The notes under the pieces: generated by a model
The model's input: the letters and a program-made list of their open reading frames with translations, nothing else
What the model was told of the DNA's origin: nothing
Databases searched by the model: none
Shown: one piece after another, positions 42,809-51,626 of the stretch
Numbering within the stretch: position 1 is the stretch's first letter
Layout: each line of letters begins with the position of its first letter
NCBI RefSeq assembly: GCF_046614695.1
Contig: NZ_JBKKHQ010000022.1
Location: 1 to 53,517, forward strand
DNA from: Pokkaliibacter sp046614695
GTDB taxonomy: Bacteria; Pseudomonadota; Gammaproteobacteria; Pseudomonadales; Balneatricaceae
Length of the DNA stretch: 53,517 bases
Reading direction: 5' to 3'
Made by a program: the position numbers and the translations under genes

Positions 42809-43262
42809 TGAGCTCTTCCTCCATAAACTTCATGCGTTCAGCCTCACGTTGCTGGCGCATAACTTCCTGACGTGCTTTTTCCAGACGCTGCTCCTGTTCG
42901 TCAGCTTCCTTCTTCTTTACACGGGCTTCTTGATACTGGTCCTGAACATCCTCAACCAGACGCGTCTCGCGTCCTTTCCATTGATCAAGGCTTTCCAGGG
43001 GGATTTTGTTGTCCTGATACTCTGCGGCCAGATCTCGGCGTTTGCCGGGTAATTCTTCCCGTGCCTGCTGATAGGCCGTCTGAGCGCGCTCCTCAATAGT
43101 ACGAAGTTCTGCCAGCCGGCGCTTTTCGCGGCCAGCCTGACGTTCCGCCATCAGCATACGATGCTGGCGAATAGGCTTGAGAAGCTTAATGGCTTTTTCG
43201 AGTTCTTCTTCTGCGGGGTCTCGCAGGGACACGCTTTCTTCGGGGATGTTATATCTGCGCAT
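42801..43262 (-). CDS. hrpO: T3SS stalk protein HrpO (SctO)
   Basis: A 153-aa, almost entirely alpha-helical, highly charged coiled-coil protein of the FliJ/YscO/HrpO type. It acts as the central stalk of the HrcN ATPase and recycles chaperones. Heptad-like Arg/Glu/Leu patterns run from about 20 to 150. It overlaps hrcN by 14 nt and hrpP by 8 nt, in the standard N-O-P-Q order. Confidence 0.87.
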   Translation of the reverse strand: MRRYNIPEESVSLRDPAEEELEKAIKLLKPIRQHRMLMAERQAGREKRRLAELRTIEERAQTAYQQAREELPGKRRDLAAEYQDNKIPLESLDQWKGRETRLVEDVQDQYQEARVKKKEADEQEQRLEKARQEVMRQQREAERMKFMEEELNG

Positions 43263-44604
43263 GACTGCTTACCTGACTCAGAATCTGTAACGTATCTTCG
43301 TAAGGCGTAGGGTCGCGCATGGCTTGTTGTAGGAACTGGTTGATAGTCGGATTCAGCTCTACAGCCGCATCGGTTACGCGATCATGGCCCTTTTCGTACT
43401 CACCCAGTCGCAGCAGCATCTCCACTTCTTTGTAAGCAGACATCAGATTGCGGATGCGACCAGCAGCACTGATATGTTCCTGCACCGTAACATTGGTCAT
43501 CGTACGGCTGATACTGCCTAACACATCAATGGCGGGGTAATGGTTCTTTTCGGCCAGTTTACGCGAAAGAATAATGTGTCCATCGAGCAGGGAGCGCACC
43601 TCGTCAGCAACGGGGTCACCGGCGATCACGTCGCCTTCGATCAGGACGGTGTAGAGCGCAGTGATGGAACCTGCGCCTTCCATATTGCCAGCGCGTTCAA
43701 CCAGGCGTGGCAGCATGGTGTAGACCGAAGGCGGGAAACCACCACGGCCTGGCGGTTCACCGGCTGCTAGACCGATTTCACGCTGGGCACGAGCAAAGCG
43801 GGTAAGAGAGTCGATCAGTAACAGCACCCGTTTTCCCTGAGCGCGAAAGCCCTCGGCAATAGCGGTTGCTGTTGATGCTGCACGGGCACGCTCCATACTG
43901 GTTCGATCGGAAGTCGAACAGACCAGCACTGAGCGGGCTCGCAGCTCATCATCCAGTTCATGGTCGAGGAATTCACGCAGTTCTCGACCACGTTCCCCGA
44001 TCAGGCCAAAGACAATGGCGTCACAAGGCATGTTTCGGGCCAGTTCTGCCAACAGGGTGGTCTTACCGCAACCTGCACCAGCAAATACCCCAATACGTTG
44101 CCCTTCACCAATAGTCAAAAGACCATCGATGGCGCGCACGCCGGTGGGCATGGGGGATGAAATACGAGGGCGTTGGGTCGGAGCCAGTGCATCGGCTATG
44201 ACCGGGTGTGCATCTTTGGGAGATAGCGTGAAGGCTTCGGTAGGCCCTTGCAGCTTACGGCCGAAACCGTCCAGTACGCAGCCCATCAGCGAATCATTAA
44301 TCGTTATGCAATGGGACTGATAGTAGGGTTGAATAGGCGCGCCGGCCTCGATGCCATCAAGAGCACCCAATGCCGAGAGCAGAGCTGTGTCGGCATTAAA
44401 ACCAACAATCTCGGCCAGCACGTCAGCACCGCGGTTTCCTTTGATGCTGCACAGGTCGCCGATTCGGGCAGCAGGAAGGCTGCACTCCAGTAGAATCCCG
44501 TTGACTTGAATTACCCGTCCCTGAACTTTAACAGGAGAGAAGGCGTCGAGCCGTTGTCGTGCCTGATCCTGCCAGCGCGTCAACCGGTCCAACACCTCCT
44601 GCAT
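43249..44604 (-). CDS. hrcN: T3SS ATPase HrcN (SctN)
   Basis: A 451-aa AAA-type rotary ATPase related to F1-beta and FliI that unfolds substrates and strips chaperones. Walker A is GVFAGAGCGKTTLLAEL. Walker B is LLLIDSLTRFARAQRE, followed by the T3SS signature EPPGRGGFPPSVY. The ATG at 44604 overlaps the hrpQ stop by one base (TAATG). A TTG two codons earlier is the only longer option. HrcN of Pseudomonas has been reported to bind cyclic di-GMP, relevant because a diguanylate cyclase gene lies two genes upstream here. Confidence 0.96.
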   Translation of the reverse strand: MQEVLDRLTRWQDQARQRLDAFSPVKVQGRVIQVNGILLECSLPAARIGDLCSIKGNRGADVLAEIVGFNADTALLSALGALDGIEAGAPIQPYYQSHCITINDSLMGCVLDGFGRKLQGPTEAFTLSPKDAHPVIADALAPTQRPRISSPMPTGVRAIDGLLTIGEGQRIGVFAGAGCGKTTLLAELARNMPCDAIVFGLIGERGRELREFLDHELDDELRARSVLVCSTSDRTSMERARAASTATAIAEGFRAQGKRVLLLIDSLTRFARAQREIGLAAGEPPGRGGFPPSVYTMLPRLVERAGNMEGAGSITALYTVLIEGDVIAGDPVADEVRSLLDGHIILSRKLAEKNHYPAIDVLGSISRTMTNVTVQEHISAAGRIRNLMSAYKEVEMLLRLGEYEKGHDRVTDAAVELNPTINQFLQQAMRDPTPYEDTLQILSQVSSHAQI

Positions 44605-45488
44605 TACCAAGTAACCTCAATATCCTGATTGCCTTTAAAGACGACTTTGTTTTCGTTGACGGACACAAGGCGCAGGCCATCGATCTGGTCGCCGATAAAG
44701 ATGCGACGGTTATCGCTGGTGACAACGTGTGCCATGTTGCCTGCAACGATCTGGGTGATCGTAAACGGCAGCTGTGCTTTGAGTGAGCCTGTTTCGTTCT
44801 TGATGTTGACCGGGGTCGAGAAGCGCAGCTGGAAACGTGCCAGCATACGGCTCACCAGTTCACGATCGCTTTCATTCAGGCCGCCGGTCAGTGCCAGCTC
44901 ACCTTGGTGAACCTTCACGGTCACCAGTGAACCCAGCTCGCGTTCTGAAAGCATCTTGCGCAACTGGCTGGCCACTTCGTTAGCATCGCCCAGCACTGGC
45001 TTGGCAGAAATGCCTTGCTCAACGCCTACTTTGCCATCGCCTTCAGGGGACTGGGGAGACAATGCCGCCCATGTCGTGGAAGCAACGATCGTGATCGCGC
45101 TCAGAAAGCCAAATACGAAAGGCAGAACAGGCTTCTTCTTGGGTTTGGCTGCTTCAATTTCAGCCTGCTCATCGGTGTCTTCTTCTGGCCATGGCACAGA
45201 AGCATCACAGATGGCGAACCATACGCCATGAAGTGCGAAAGGAATGTTCGGTGCCAGGTTTTCCAGTAAATCCAAACGATGGCCTTCACTGTCAATCACC
45301 TGACCCTGATCACCTTCAATCGACCAGCCATTTTCGGTCTGGAGAATCTGACAGTGACTTAACTGAATGCCTGGGTCGAAAAGAACCAGGTCAGCGGTTT
45401 CTGCAGCACCGATGCTCCATTGCTCACCACCTACCAGTGGGAGCGCGGCGCCTCGGTGAAGACCGGTCAGGACGCGAAGTTCGTACAT
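44604..45488 (-). CDS. hrpQ: T3SS inner membrane ring protein HrpQ (SctD), FHA domain
   Basis: A 294-aa YscD/SctD-type protein that forms the outer part of the inner-membrane ring. An N-terminal cytoplasmic FHA-like domain (about 1-95, with GAAETADLVLFDPGIQLSH) is followed by an acidic and basic linker, one membrane helix (about 122-142), and periplasmic ring-building repeats ending in the conserved VVFKGNQDIEVTW. It has its own hrp box about 50 nt upstream. That box separates it transcriptionally from the preceding diguanylate cyclase gene. hrcN follows with a one-base overlap. Confidence 0.92.
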   Translation of the reverse strand: MYELRVLTGLHRGAALPLVGGEQWSIGAAETADLVLFDPGIQLSHCQILQTENGWSIEGDQGQVIDSEGHRLDLLENLAPNIPFALHGVWFAICDASVPWPEEDTDEQAEIEAAKPKKKPVLPFVFGFLSAITIVASTTWAALSPQSPEGDGKVGVEQGISAKPVLGDANEVASQLRKMLSERELGSLVTVKVHQGELALTGGLNESDRELVSRMLARFQLRFSTPVNIKNETGSLKAQLPFTITQIVAGNMAHVVTSDNRRIFIGDQIDGLRLVSVNENKVVFKGNQDIEVTW

Positions 45489-45537
45489 ATTCTCTTGTCC
45501 TCTGCTCGGGTTGGGCTATTCGCCTCGTCTAACCATT

Positions 45538-45565
45538 GGGTGGCTAGGTGAGTGAACCGGTTCCC
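45538..45565 (-). promoter_or_regulatory. hrp box for the hrpQ-hrcU operon
   Basis: On the minus strand GGAACC (45565-45560), 15 nt, then CCACCCA (45544-45538), a perfect consensus match. It lies in the 133-nt gap between the diguanylate cyclase stop and the hrpQ ATG. It makes hrpQ-hrcN-hrpO-hrpP-hrcQRSTU an independently startable HrpL transcript. Confidence 0.92.
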
Positions 45566-45621
45566 TCCGGTTTGGACTATATCTTCCTGACAGGTCTGGA
45601 TTTTTTCTTTGTGGCTGACTA

Positions 45622-46752
45622 TCAGGCCATATGGGTCTGATTACGGCCTTTGTCTTTTGCCTGATGCAGCGCATGATTACTGCGAGCCAGCATGGAACGC
45701 AGACTTTCCTTGGGAATCAAGCCGCTAACACCCGCACTGACACTCAAGTGCACCTGCTCTCCAGAGAAGCTGAAGGTCTGATCGCTGACCAGCTTGCGAA
45801 GTTTCTCTGCCACCAGACAGGCACGATCCGCCGGCGTATTTTTCAGCATGACGATAAACTCATCGCCACCCCATCGGCACAGTACATCAGATCCCCTGAG
45901 GGAAGTGCGCAGTGTCGCAGACACACGTTTCAAAACAGTGTCACCTGATGCATGGCCGTAGTTGTCGTTAATGTTCGAGAAGCGGTCAATACCAATCAAT
46001 ATGATCGATAAGGCCTGGTTGGTTCGCACCGCCTCGCTGACACCCTGATGGGCCAGCAGGTCAAAGCCGCGACGGTTAGGCAGGTTGGTCAGAGGATCGG
46101 TGACGATCTGCGCCATGTGCTGGCGTTGCAGACGCTTCTGGCTGCTGATGCCGGTGTACCAGACAAAGCCCATGGCCACCAGACCGCCCAGCACAATCAG
46201 ATAATAAGGCGCGCCAATCTCACTGAGTGGGCTGTCGGTTGAACCGTGAGCGACAAGAATCAGGCCGCTGTCAGGCAGCGCCTGCAGTACAGCGTAATTG
46301 CTCATGCCGTCACTGGAGTAGCTGTAATAACGGGCCACATCGCCTTTCACCATGCCGCTGGAAATTTCTTCCAGCAGTTTGGGATAGGGCAGGCGAACAC
46401 TGCTCTCGCCAGTCAGGCCTGCACTATCAAGAAGCACGCGGCCATTCGCATCTGCCACCAGAAGCGCAATATGGCGCGCCTGACGGAAAGACTGAACCAG
46501 ATCGACCAGTTTGTCCTGAGTCGCTTTAGGAAGTGAGGTGAGGTCGCCGGGCATCATCGAACGGCCTTTTAACTCGGCCTGCATCAGATGAATACCCAGG
46601 GGCAACAGCTGATCGTTGAACTCTTCACCAGTGGTGGCTTTGTGCTGCTGATAACTAAACCAGGCCAGAAGCCCAAACAATAAGGCCAGAATACCCACCG
46701 GGAAAACAGGTAAGGTGCGGCTGGTGGGTAACTGCTGTGTAAGCGTGCTCAT
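45622..46752 (-). CDS. Membrane-bound GGDEF diguanylate cyclase inside the hrp operon
   Basis: A 376-aa membrane protein that should make cyclic di-GMP from two GTP. An N-terminal membrane helix (about 15-32) precedes a periplasmic sensor region of about 150 residues (VADANGRVLLDSAG, PAS/Cache-like), and a second helix lies near 183-203. The GGDEF domain has the TDPLTNLPNRRGF start, DRFSNINDNYGHASGD, the intact active-site GGDEF (295-299), and an RGSD inhibitory site five residues before it. The enzyme is thus predicted to be active and feedback-controlled. It starts 33 nt after hrcV (AATGGAAG before the ATG), so it belongs to the hrpJ-hrcV transcript. The P. syringae and Erwinia clusters have nothing at this position. 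Confidence 0.93.
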   Translation of the reverse strand: MSTLTQQLPTSRTLPVFPVGILALLFGLLAWFSYQQHKATTGEEFNDQLLPLGIHLMQAELKGRSMMPGDLTSLPKATQDKLVDLVQSFRQARHIALLVADANGRVLLDSAGLTGESSVRLPYPKLLEEISSGMVKGDVARYYSYSSDGMSNYAVLQALPDSGLILVAHGSTDSPLSEIGAPYYLIVLGGLVAMGFVWYTGISSQKRLQRQHMAQIVTDPLTNLPNRRGFDLLAHQGVSEAVRTNQALSIILIGIDRFSNINDNYGHASGDTVLKRVSATLRTSLRGSDVLCRWGGDEFIVMLKNTPADRACLVAEKLRKLVSDQTFSFSGEQVHLSVSAGVSGLIPKESLRSMLARSNHALHQAKDKGRNQTHMA

Positions 46753-46785
46753 AAGACTACTTCCATTATCAGCGCCGTTTCGGCA

Positions 46786-48876
46786 TCAGTATTCCAGTGA
46801 AATTCGACCAAGCACGTTCACCTGTGATGTGCTCAGCAGCTCGGAGAATGACAGCACCGGGACATGGTTAAACTCGTCCTGTAAAAGATTGCGCATGACG
46901 CGACGCAAATCCTGTGCCACCAGTAATACCGGTCTTGGAGAGGCCATTATCGGGAAGGCTTCCCGCAACTGCTGAACCAATGCCTGACTAGCCTCCTGCG
47001 TCAGGGCAAAAAACGCTTCTGTCTGGGTCTGTCGCATGGAGTCGCGAAGTAGTTCTTCGGTTTCCGGCGTCAACAGCCAAACGTGCATGCCGTCCTCGTT
47101 GGCATACTGATGACAAATCTGGGCCTTGAGCGCAATACGTATATAGTCGGCAAGAGCGCCCGCATCACGCTCGTGCTGACCATGTTCGATCAGGGCTTCA
47201 GAAATGGGGCGAATAGCACGAAGCGATACTGCTTCCTGTGCCAAACGCTGTAGTACAGAGGCAAAGCGCGATGTGGGAATCACACGTTGCAGTTCTTTGG
47301 CGAGTTCAGGCTGATCAGCCTCAACCCAGCTCAGGATCGCGCGGGCTTCCTGCAGGCCGATAAACTGCGGGCCTGTGGCAAAGAACAAGCGCTCAAGACG
47401 TTCGACCAGCATCCGTAGCGCCGGAATAGGGTTCATCTCGGCGGTTTGTGCCAGCGGATGGCCCTCATCAAACCATACCCAGCGATCTTCCTCGCGCTCG
47501 AGGGTGCCAGGGGTGCCTTCCGCTATCTGTTCTTCAGTCAGCAGTCTGCGCTCAATAGCCACCTTGCCCGTCGCATAGGTAGCACGCAAGCGTGGCACTT
47601 CGTAGACGCAGAAGCAGAATTCATCTTCGGGTAGCTGGTCACTGTAATCGATATCGAAGGAGGGCAGGGTGATGCCGTACAGGTTGACGATACGGTTACG
47701 GGTTTTACGTGCCTCGACGATCAGGCTGACAGTCAGAGAGTCATTAGGATGATTGCGAGCGCCAGAGAATTGCAGCAGATAAGCGCGTGCCGGATTAAAA
47801 CGGCGGATATCCTCAAAACCGTTATTCTCAGGGGCAACCGCGACCTGACCGGACTGCTGCTGGGCTTGCAGCATCAGGATCTTCTTGGCCTTGAATACCT
47901 GAAATAGCCCGCTGAACAAGGTAATGAAAGCGATGGTCAGGAATACCGCTGTTGGCATCCCGGGAAGCATGGCGAACCCGAGCATGCCGACAGAGGAGAT
48001 AATCCAGGCTTTTGGCTGGCTGGTAATCTGCTCGGCCATTTCGCGGCCGATGTTGGCATCCATCTGCGAGTTATCAGAGCTGACGCGGGTGATAATCATA
48101 CCGGCGGTCAGGGAGATCAACAGGGCAGGAATCTGAGCGATCAGACCATCACCGATAGTCAGCACAGAGTAGAGATGCATCGATTCGCTGGCGGTCATGT
48201 CGTGTTGCAGCGTACCGACAGAGAAACCACCAATCAGGTTGATCGAGACGATAACCAGACCGGCAATCGCATCCCCTTTTACGAATTTCATCGCACCGTC
48301 CATCGCACCGAACAGCTGGCTCTCTTTTGCCAGCTCGTTACGCTTGGTACGTGCCTGGTCAGCATCAATAAGGCCTGCGCGCAAGTCAGAGTCGATCGAC
48401 ATCTGCTTACCGGGCATCGCATCCAGGGTGAATCGCGCAGCAACCTCGGCCACACGCTCCGAACCTTTGGTGATAACCAGGAAGTTAACGACGGTCAGAA
48501 TCAGGAAGATAACCAGACCTACGGCCAGGTTACCGCCGACTACGAACTCGCCGAAGGCCTGAACGATGTGACCTGCGTCTTGCTCCAGCAGAATGAGTCG
48601 GGTGGTCGAAATCGACAATGCCAGCCGGAACATCGTTGTCAGCAGCAGTACTGCCGGGAAGGAGGAGAATGCCAGAGGGCCAGGCAGGTACATGGCCAGA
48701 GCGATCAGCAGGGAGGAAATAGAGATGTTTACCGCGATCAAAACATCCACCAGACCCGTTGGCAGGGGGATGATCATCATGAAGACGATGGCGATGACGA
48801 AAGCCGCGCCAACCACCTCCGAGCGCTTCATTGCGCTTATCGCAATACGATTAAGTATGAGAAATGCCTGATTCAT
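46786..48876 (-). CDS. hrcV: T3SS major export apparatus protein HrcV (SctV)
   Basis: A 696-aa member of the FlhA/LcrD/SctV family. The N-terminal half has about eight membrane helices with the FHIPEP-type signature RFTLDAMPGKQMSIDSDLRAG and GAMDGAMKFVKGDAIAG. The C-terminal about 350 residues form the cytoplasmic nonamer ring that receives chaperone-effector complexes. It lies 48 nt after hrpJ and 33 nt before the diguanylate cyclase. Confidence 0.96.
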   Translation of the reverse strand: MNQAFLILNRIAISAMKRSEVVGAAFVIAIVFMMIIPLPTGLVDVLIAVNISISSLLIALAMYLPGPLAFSSFPAVLLLTTMFRLALSISTTRLILLEQDAGHIVQAFGEFVVGGNLAVGLVIFLILTVVNFLVITKGSERVAEVAARFTLDAMPGKQMSIDSDLRAGLIDADQARTKRNELAKESQLFGAMDGAMKFVKGDAIAGLVIVSINLIGGFSVGTLQHDMTASESMHLYSVLTIGDGLIAQIPALLISLTAGMIITRVSSDNSQMDANIGREMAEQITSQPKAWIISSVGMLGFAMLPGMPTAVFLTIAFITLFSGLFQVFKAKKILMLQAQQQSGQVAVAPENNGFEDIRRFNPARAYLLQFSGARNHPNDSLTVSLIVEARKTRNRIVNLYGITLPSFDIDYSDQLPEDEFCFCVYEVPRLRATYATGKVAIERRLLTEEQIAEGTPGTLEREEDRWVWFDEGHPLAQTAEMNPIPALRMLVERLERLFFATGPQFIGLQEARAILSWVEADQPELAKELQRVIPTSRFASVLQRLAQEAVSLRAIRPISEALIEHGQHERDAGALADYIRIALKAQICHQYANEDGMHVWLLTPETEELLRDSMRQTQTEAFFALTQEASQALVQQLREAFPIMASPRPVLLVAQDLRRVMRNLLQDEFNHVPVLSFSELLSTSQVNVLGRISLEY

Positions 48877-48924
48877 AAACTGCGCTCGGTACCTGTATGC
48901 TGCTGGGTGGTGCCTTCCCTAGAA

Positions 48925-50046
48925 TTAGGTATTCTGCTCTTGCCGTGACATATCTGCCATGACACGGTCTACCACTTCCATGACAGGCGCACGCATATCG
49001 TCGCCCCAGATAGATACCGGTAATTTATCTTTCAATAACTGTTTTAGCGCATTCATAAACGTCATCTGCATAGGTAATTCGCCGCCCGCACAGTCATTGG
49101 TCAACTGTTTTACATCCCTTGGCAGAATACGTGACTGGGTAAAGTCGAGCAGGCGGCGGGTCAGTCGTGCTGCTGTCATGCTGGTGTCGGCGCCTTTGCG
49201 CTTCATGCGCCTTAGCAGATCACCTGCCTGATTCAGTACCGAGTTAAGGTCCTGACTGGCAGTCATGTCTTTCAGCAGCATGCTGATCACATTCTTGGGC
49301 TTGGACGGGTTAGATGAATTCAGGTCATCGTTCATGGCGTTGATCAGCACATGAATGCCCTGGTTGAAGTGCTTCTCATCAAAGCGGCTCAGTAAGGCAT
49401 CGAACATGGCAATGAGTGAGCCCTGTGAGCCTTTGCCGGCGATACCTGCGTAATAGACATCACGCATTTGGGCACGATTTTTTGGGTCCTTGCTGAAAGC
49501 GGCAATGGCAGCGGCGGTATTGATGCCTGCACGGGCCTTGGCACCATGCTCTTCATGCTGCATCAGGTCATCTAGCGCACCGTTGAGCTTGGCGGCCTCG
49601 TCGGTCTTGCCTTCTTTATTGGCTTCCCCGATCGCATGCTGCAGTGCCAGGTTAGCCAGTGCAGGGTCTGACTTGGACTTGGACAGGACATCATCGAGGT
49701 TGAAATTGGGGTTCTGGGCGATGCGACGCAGCTGTGAGCTGATGTCTGTCAGGCCACCGTTACTGTTCTCTTCCATCAAGTGGTAAAGAGACATGATCTT
49801 CTGCACACGCATGCGCTGATTGGGGCGGTCAGTAATCTCGCGGTCGCCGATGCCCTTGGACTCTTCCTTCTCGCTGAAGGACATGGAAATCTCTTCCAGG
49901 TTATCCGACAGGTGTGTATCTACATGCTGCGACGCCAGTGGGTTAAGCGTCTGGGAAGGCGTCTTTAAATCTGCTTGTTGTTGCTGCAAAGCTGCACTGT
50001 TGGTTTGTGCAGCCTGCATACTGCGCTGTAATGAGCTGAATTCCAT
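48925..50046 (-). CDS. hrpJ: T3SS gatekeeper protein HrpJ (SctW)
   Basis: A 373-aa all-helical gatekeeper of the HrpJ/YopN-TyeA/SctW family that controls the order of secretion and is often itself secreted. It has a Gln-rich N-terminus (secretion signal) and repeated helical modules (DISSQLRRIAQNPNFNLDDV), and ends with a TyeA-like segment (ALKQLLKDKLPVSIWGDDMR). The ATG at 50046 has AGGA 7 nt upstream; a TTG five codons earlier is less likely. It is the first gene after the hrp box at 50089-50116. Confidence 0.9.
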   Translation of the reverse strand: MEFSSLQRSMQAAQTNSAALQQQQADLKTPSQTLNPLASQHVDTHLSDNLEEISMSFSEKEESKGIGDREITDRPNQRMRVQKIMSLYHLMEENSNGGLTDISSQLRRIAQNPNFNLDDVLSKSKSDPALANLALQHAIGEANKEGKTDEAAKLNGALDDLMQHEEHGAKARAGINTAAAIAAFSKDPKNRAQMRDVYYAGIAGKGSQGSLIAMFDALLSRFDEKHFNQGIHVLINAMNDDLNSSNPSKPKNVISMLLKDMTASQDLNSVLNQAGDLLRRMKRKGADTSMTAARLTRRLLDFTQSRILPRDVKQLTNDCAGGELPMQMTFMNALKQLLKDKLPVSIWGDDMRAPVMEVVDRVMADMSRQEQNT

Positions 50047-50088
50047 GAAATAGTCCTGCAATCAACAAGTAGACCTGTGGATGCTGTT

Positions 50089-50116
50089 TGTGTGGTGGTG
50101 AGTGTCCCGTGGTTCC
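50089..50116 (-). promoter_or_regulatory. hrp box for the hrpJ-hrcV-diguanylate cyclase operon
   Basis: On the minus strand GGAACC (50116-50111), 15 nt, then CCACACA (50095-50089), a perfect HrpL promoter match. It stands 42 nt before the hrpJ ATG. Confidence 0.93.
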
Positions 50117-50215
50117 CATTGATTTGGAGGAATAATATTGCACATAGTGCCAATTCCTACAGGGATCACACCCCAGTCATCCAGCAGCGATTAAGACGCT
50201 CCTTGTCAGATTGAG

Positions 50216-50848
50216 TCAGGTGATCAGCTTATATTGCAGCGCATAGCGCACCACATCCGCCTGACTGTTAAAGTCCATCTTCTGCATCATTCGAAACTTG
50301 TGGGTGCTGACGGTTTTATTGCTGATACCCAGCTGTTCGGCAATGGCATTGATGCTGATGCCGCGAGCCAGCAGGCACAGAACATGAAACTCCCGGCGCG
50401 AAAGCGTTTCATGCCGCGGTTGTTCCTCCTGCTCCACATCATGAAAGGCCAGGCTCTCAGCAATATCCGACTGGATGTAACGCCCTCCACGAGCCAGGCG
50501 ACGAATCGCCGAAGTAAGGGTCAGGGCATCGCAATCCTTACTGAGGTAGCCGCGGGCGCCAGCCCGAATCGCACGGCGGGCGATTTGAGGCTCATTGTGC
50601 ATGCTAAGAATAAGTACTGGCAGGTCGGGAAAACGGGTATGCAGTGTTTCGATCAGCGCAAGACCGCTAAGGCCCGGCATCATCATGTCCAGCAGGACAA
50701 TATCCGGCTGCTCAGTATCCAACAGGCTCAACAATGCCTGACCATTTTCCGCCTCGGCGACAAGACGAAACTCCTCGTAGTGCGAGAGAAGGTGTTGAAG
50801 GCCTTCGCGGACAATAGAGTGGTCATCAGCGATTACAAGGCGGATCAT
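50216..50848 (-). CDS. NarL/FixJ-family response regulator
   Basis: A 210-aa DNA-binding response regulator. The receiver domain (1-120) has acidic residues in IADDHS, phospho-acceptor Asp54 in VLLDMMMPG, and Lys in YLSKDCD. The C-terminal LuxR-type helix-turn-helix (about 145-205) shows LSRREFHVLCLLARGISINAIAEQL, then ISNKTVSTHK. ATG at 50848 is chosen because the protein then begins MIRLVIADDHS and AAGGA is placed correctly. The longer ORF overlaps the kinase gene. It is co-transcribed with the kinase (34-nt gap). Its place beside hrpL resembles HrpX/HrpY of Erwinia and Pantoea, where HrpY activates hrpS. Confidence 0.9.
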   Translation of the reverse strand: MIRLVIADDHSIVREGLQHLLSHYEEFRLVAEAENGQALLSLLDTEQPDIVLLDMMMPGLSGLALIETLHTRFPDLPVLILSMHNEPQIARRAIRAGARGYLSKDCDALTLTSAIRRLARGGRYIQSDIAESLAFHDVEQEEQPRHETLSRREFHVLCLLARGISINAIAEQLGISNKTVSTHKFRMMQKMDFNSQADVVRYALQYKLIT

Positions 50849-50882
50849 GACGGAATTCCTTCTTATTACCTGCTGCCGCGGA

Positions 50883-51626
50883 TTATGAATTCTCCAATGG
50901 CAGCTGAACTTCCAGGTGCGTTCCTTGACCCCTGGCACTAAACAGATAGAGCTGCCCATTAAGGGTGCTCACTCGTTCTCTAATACCGATCAGCCCATAC
51001 GAACTCTGGGTTTTTTGCTGAACTTCAAAGCCGATGCCGTTATCCCGGATGCACATTAGCAACATGGGATCTTCGGTTCTGTGCAGCACAATGCGCACAT
51101 CCGTGGCATGCGCGTGCTTGGCAATGTTGTTCAGCGCCTCCTGAGCAATGCGGAACAAGGCGATAGCGGTGTAATCATCCAGCTCCAGCTGGTGGCAGTG
51201 CTGAATGAGTCGACAACTGATACGGGTCGTCCGCTGGAATTGCTCCACCAGCCATTCCAATGCAGTTTCCAGCCCCATGTCGAGAGCCGCAGGGCGTAAT
51301 TTGGTCACCATGTCACGGCTCATGGCAATTGTGGCACCCAATTGACGCGTCAGGTGCTCAAAAGCCGGTTTCAACTCGGGCTGCTGGCTTGTGGCATCCA
51401 GCTGCAGATGCATCAGCCCCAGCCGTAAAGCGGTTAATTGCTGCCCCAGCTCATCGTGGAGTTCGCGCGCGATCACCTTGCGTTCATCCTCTCTGATCAT
51501 TTGCATGCGGCGGGAAAGCTCACGTAACTCGTCTGGGGTTAAGGCTACTTCGCTAGGAGCCTCATCACTGGCACTGAATTCAGATCGGCTTATCCAGGGC
51601 AAGTCGGGAAGTGTTCGCTGTGGCAT
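50883..51626 (-). CDS. Soluble HisKA_3-type sensor histidine kinase
   Basis: A 247-aa kinase of the NarX/DegS (HisKA_3) class. The phospho-accepting His57 is in ARELHDELGQQLTAL. The ATPase domain shows FRIAQEALNNIAKHA, DNGIGF and YGLIGIRERV. There is no membrane helix and no PAS or GAF sensor domain. Only about 30 residues precede the dimerisation helix, so any signal must come through a partner protein or a cytoplasmic cue. GGAGGA precedes the ATG. It forms an operon with the response regulator. Erwinia HrpX, a functional analogue, carries PAS domains that are missing here. Confidence 0.9.
   Translation of the reverse strand: MPQRTLPDLPWISRSEFSASDEAPSEVALTPDELRELSRRMQMIREDERKVIARELHDELGQQLTALRLGLMHLQLDATSQQPELKPAFEHLTRQLGATIAMSRDMVTKLRPAALDMGLETALEWLVEQFQRTTRISCRLIQHCHQLELDDYTAIALFRIAQEALNNIAKHAHATDVRIVLHRTEDPMLLMCIRDNGIGFEVQQKTQSSYGLIGIRERVSTLNGQLYLFSARGQGTHLEVQLPLENS

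Noticed and set aside
48175..48948. 257-aa ORF on the + strand
   Set aside because: It lies antisense within hrcV, has the skewed composition of a shadow frame and resembles no family.
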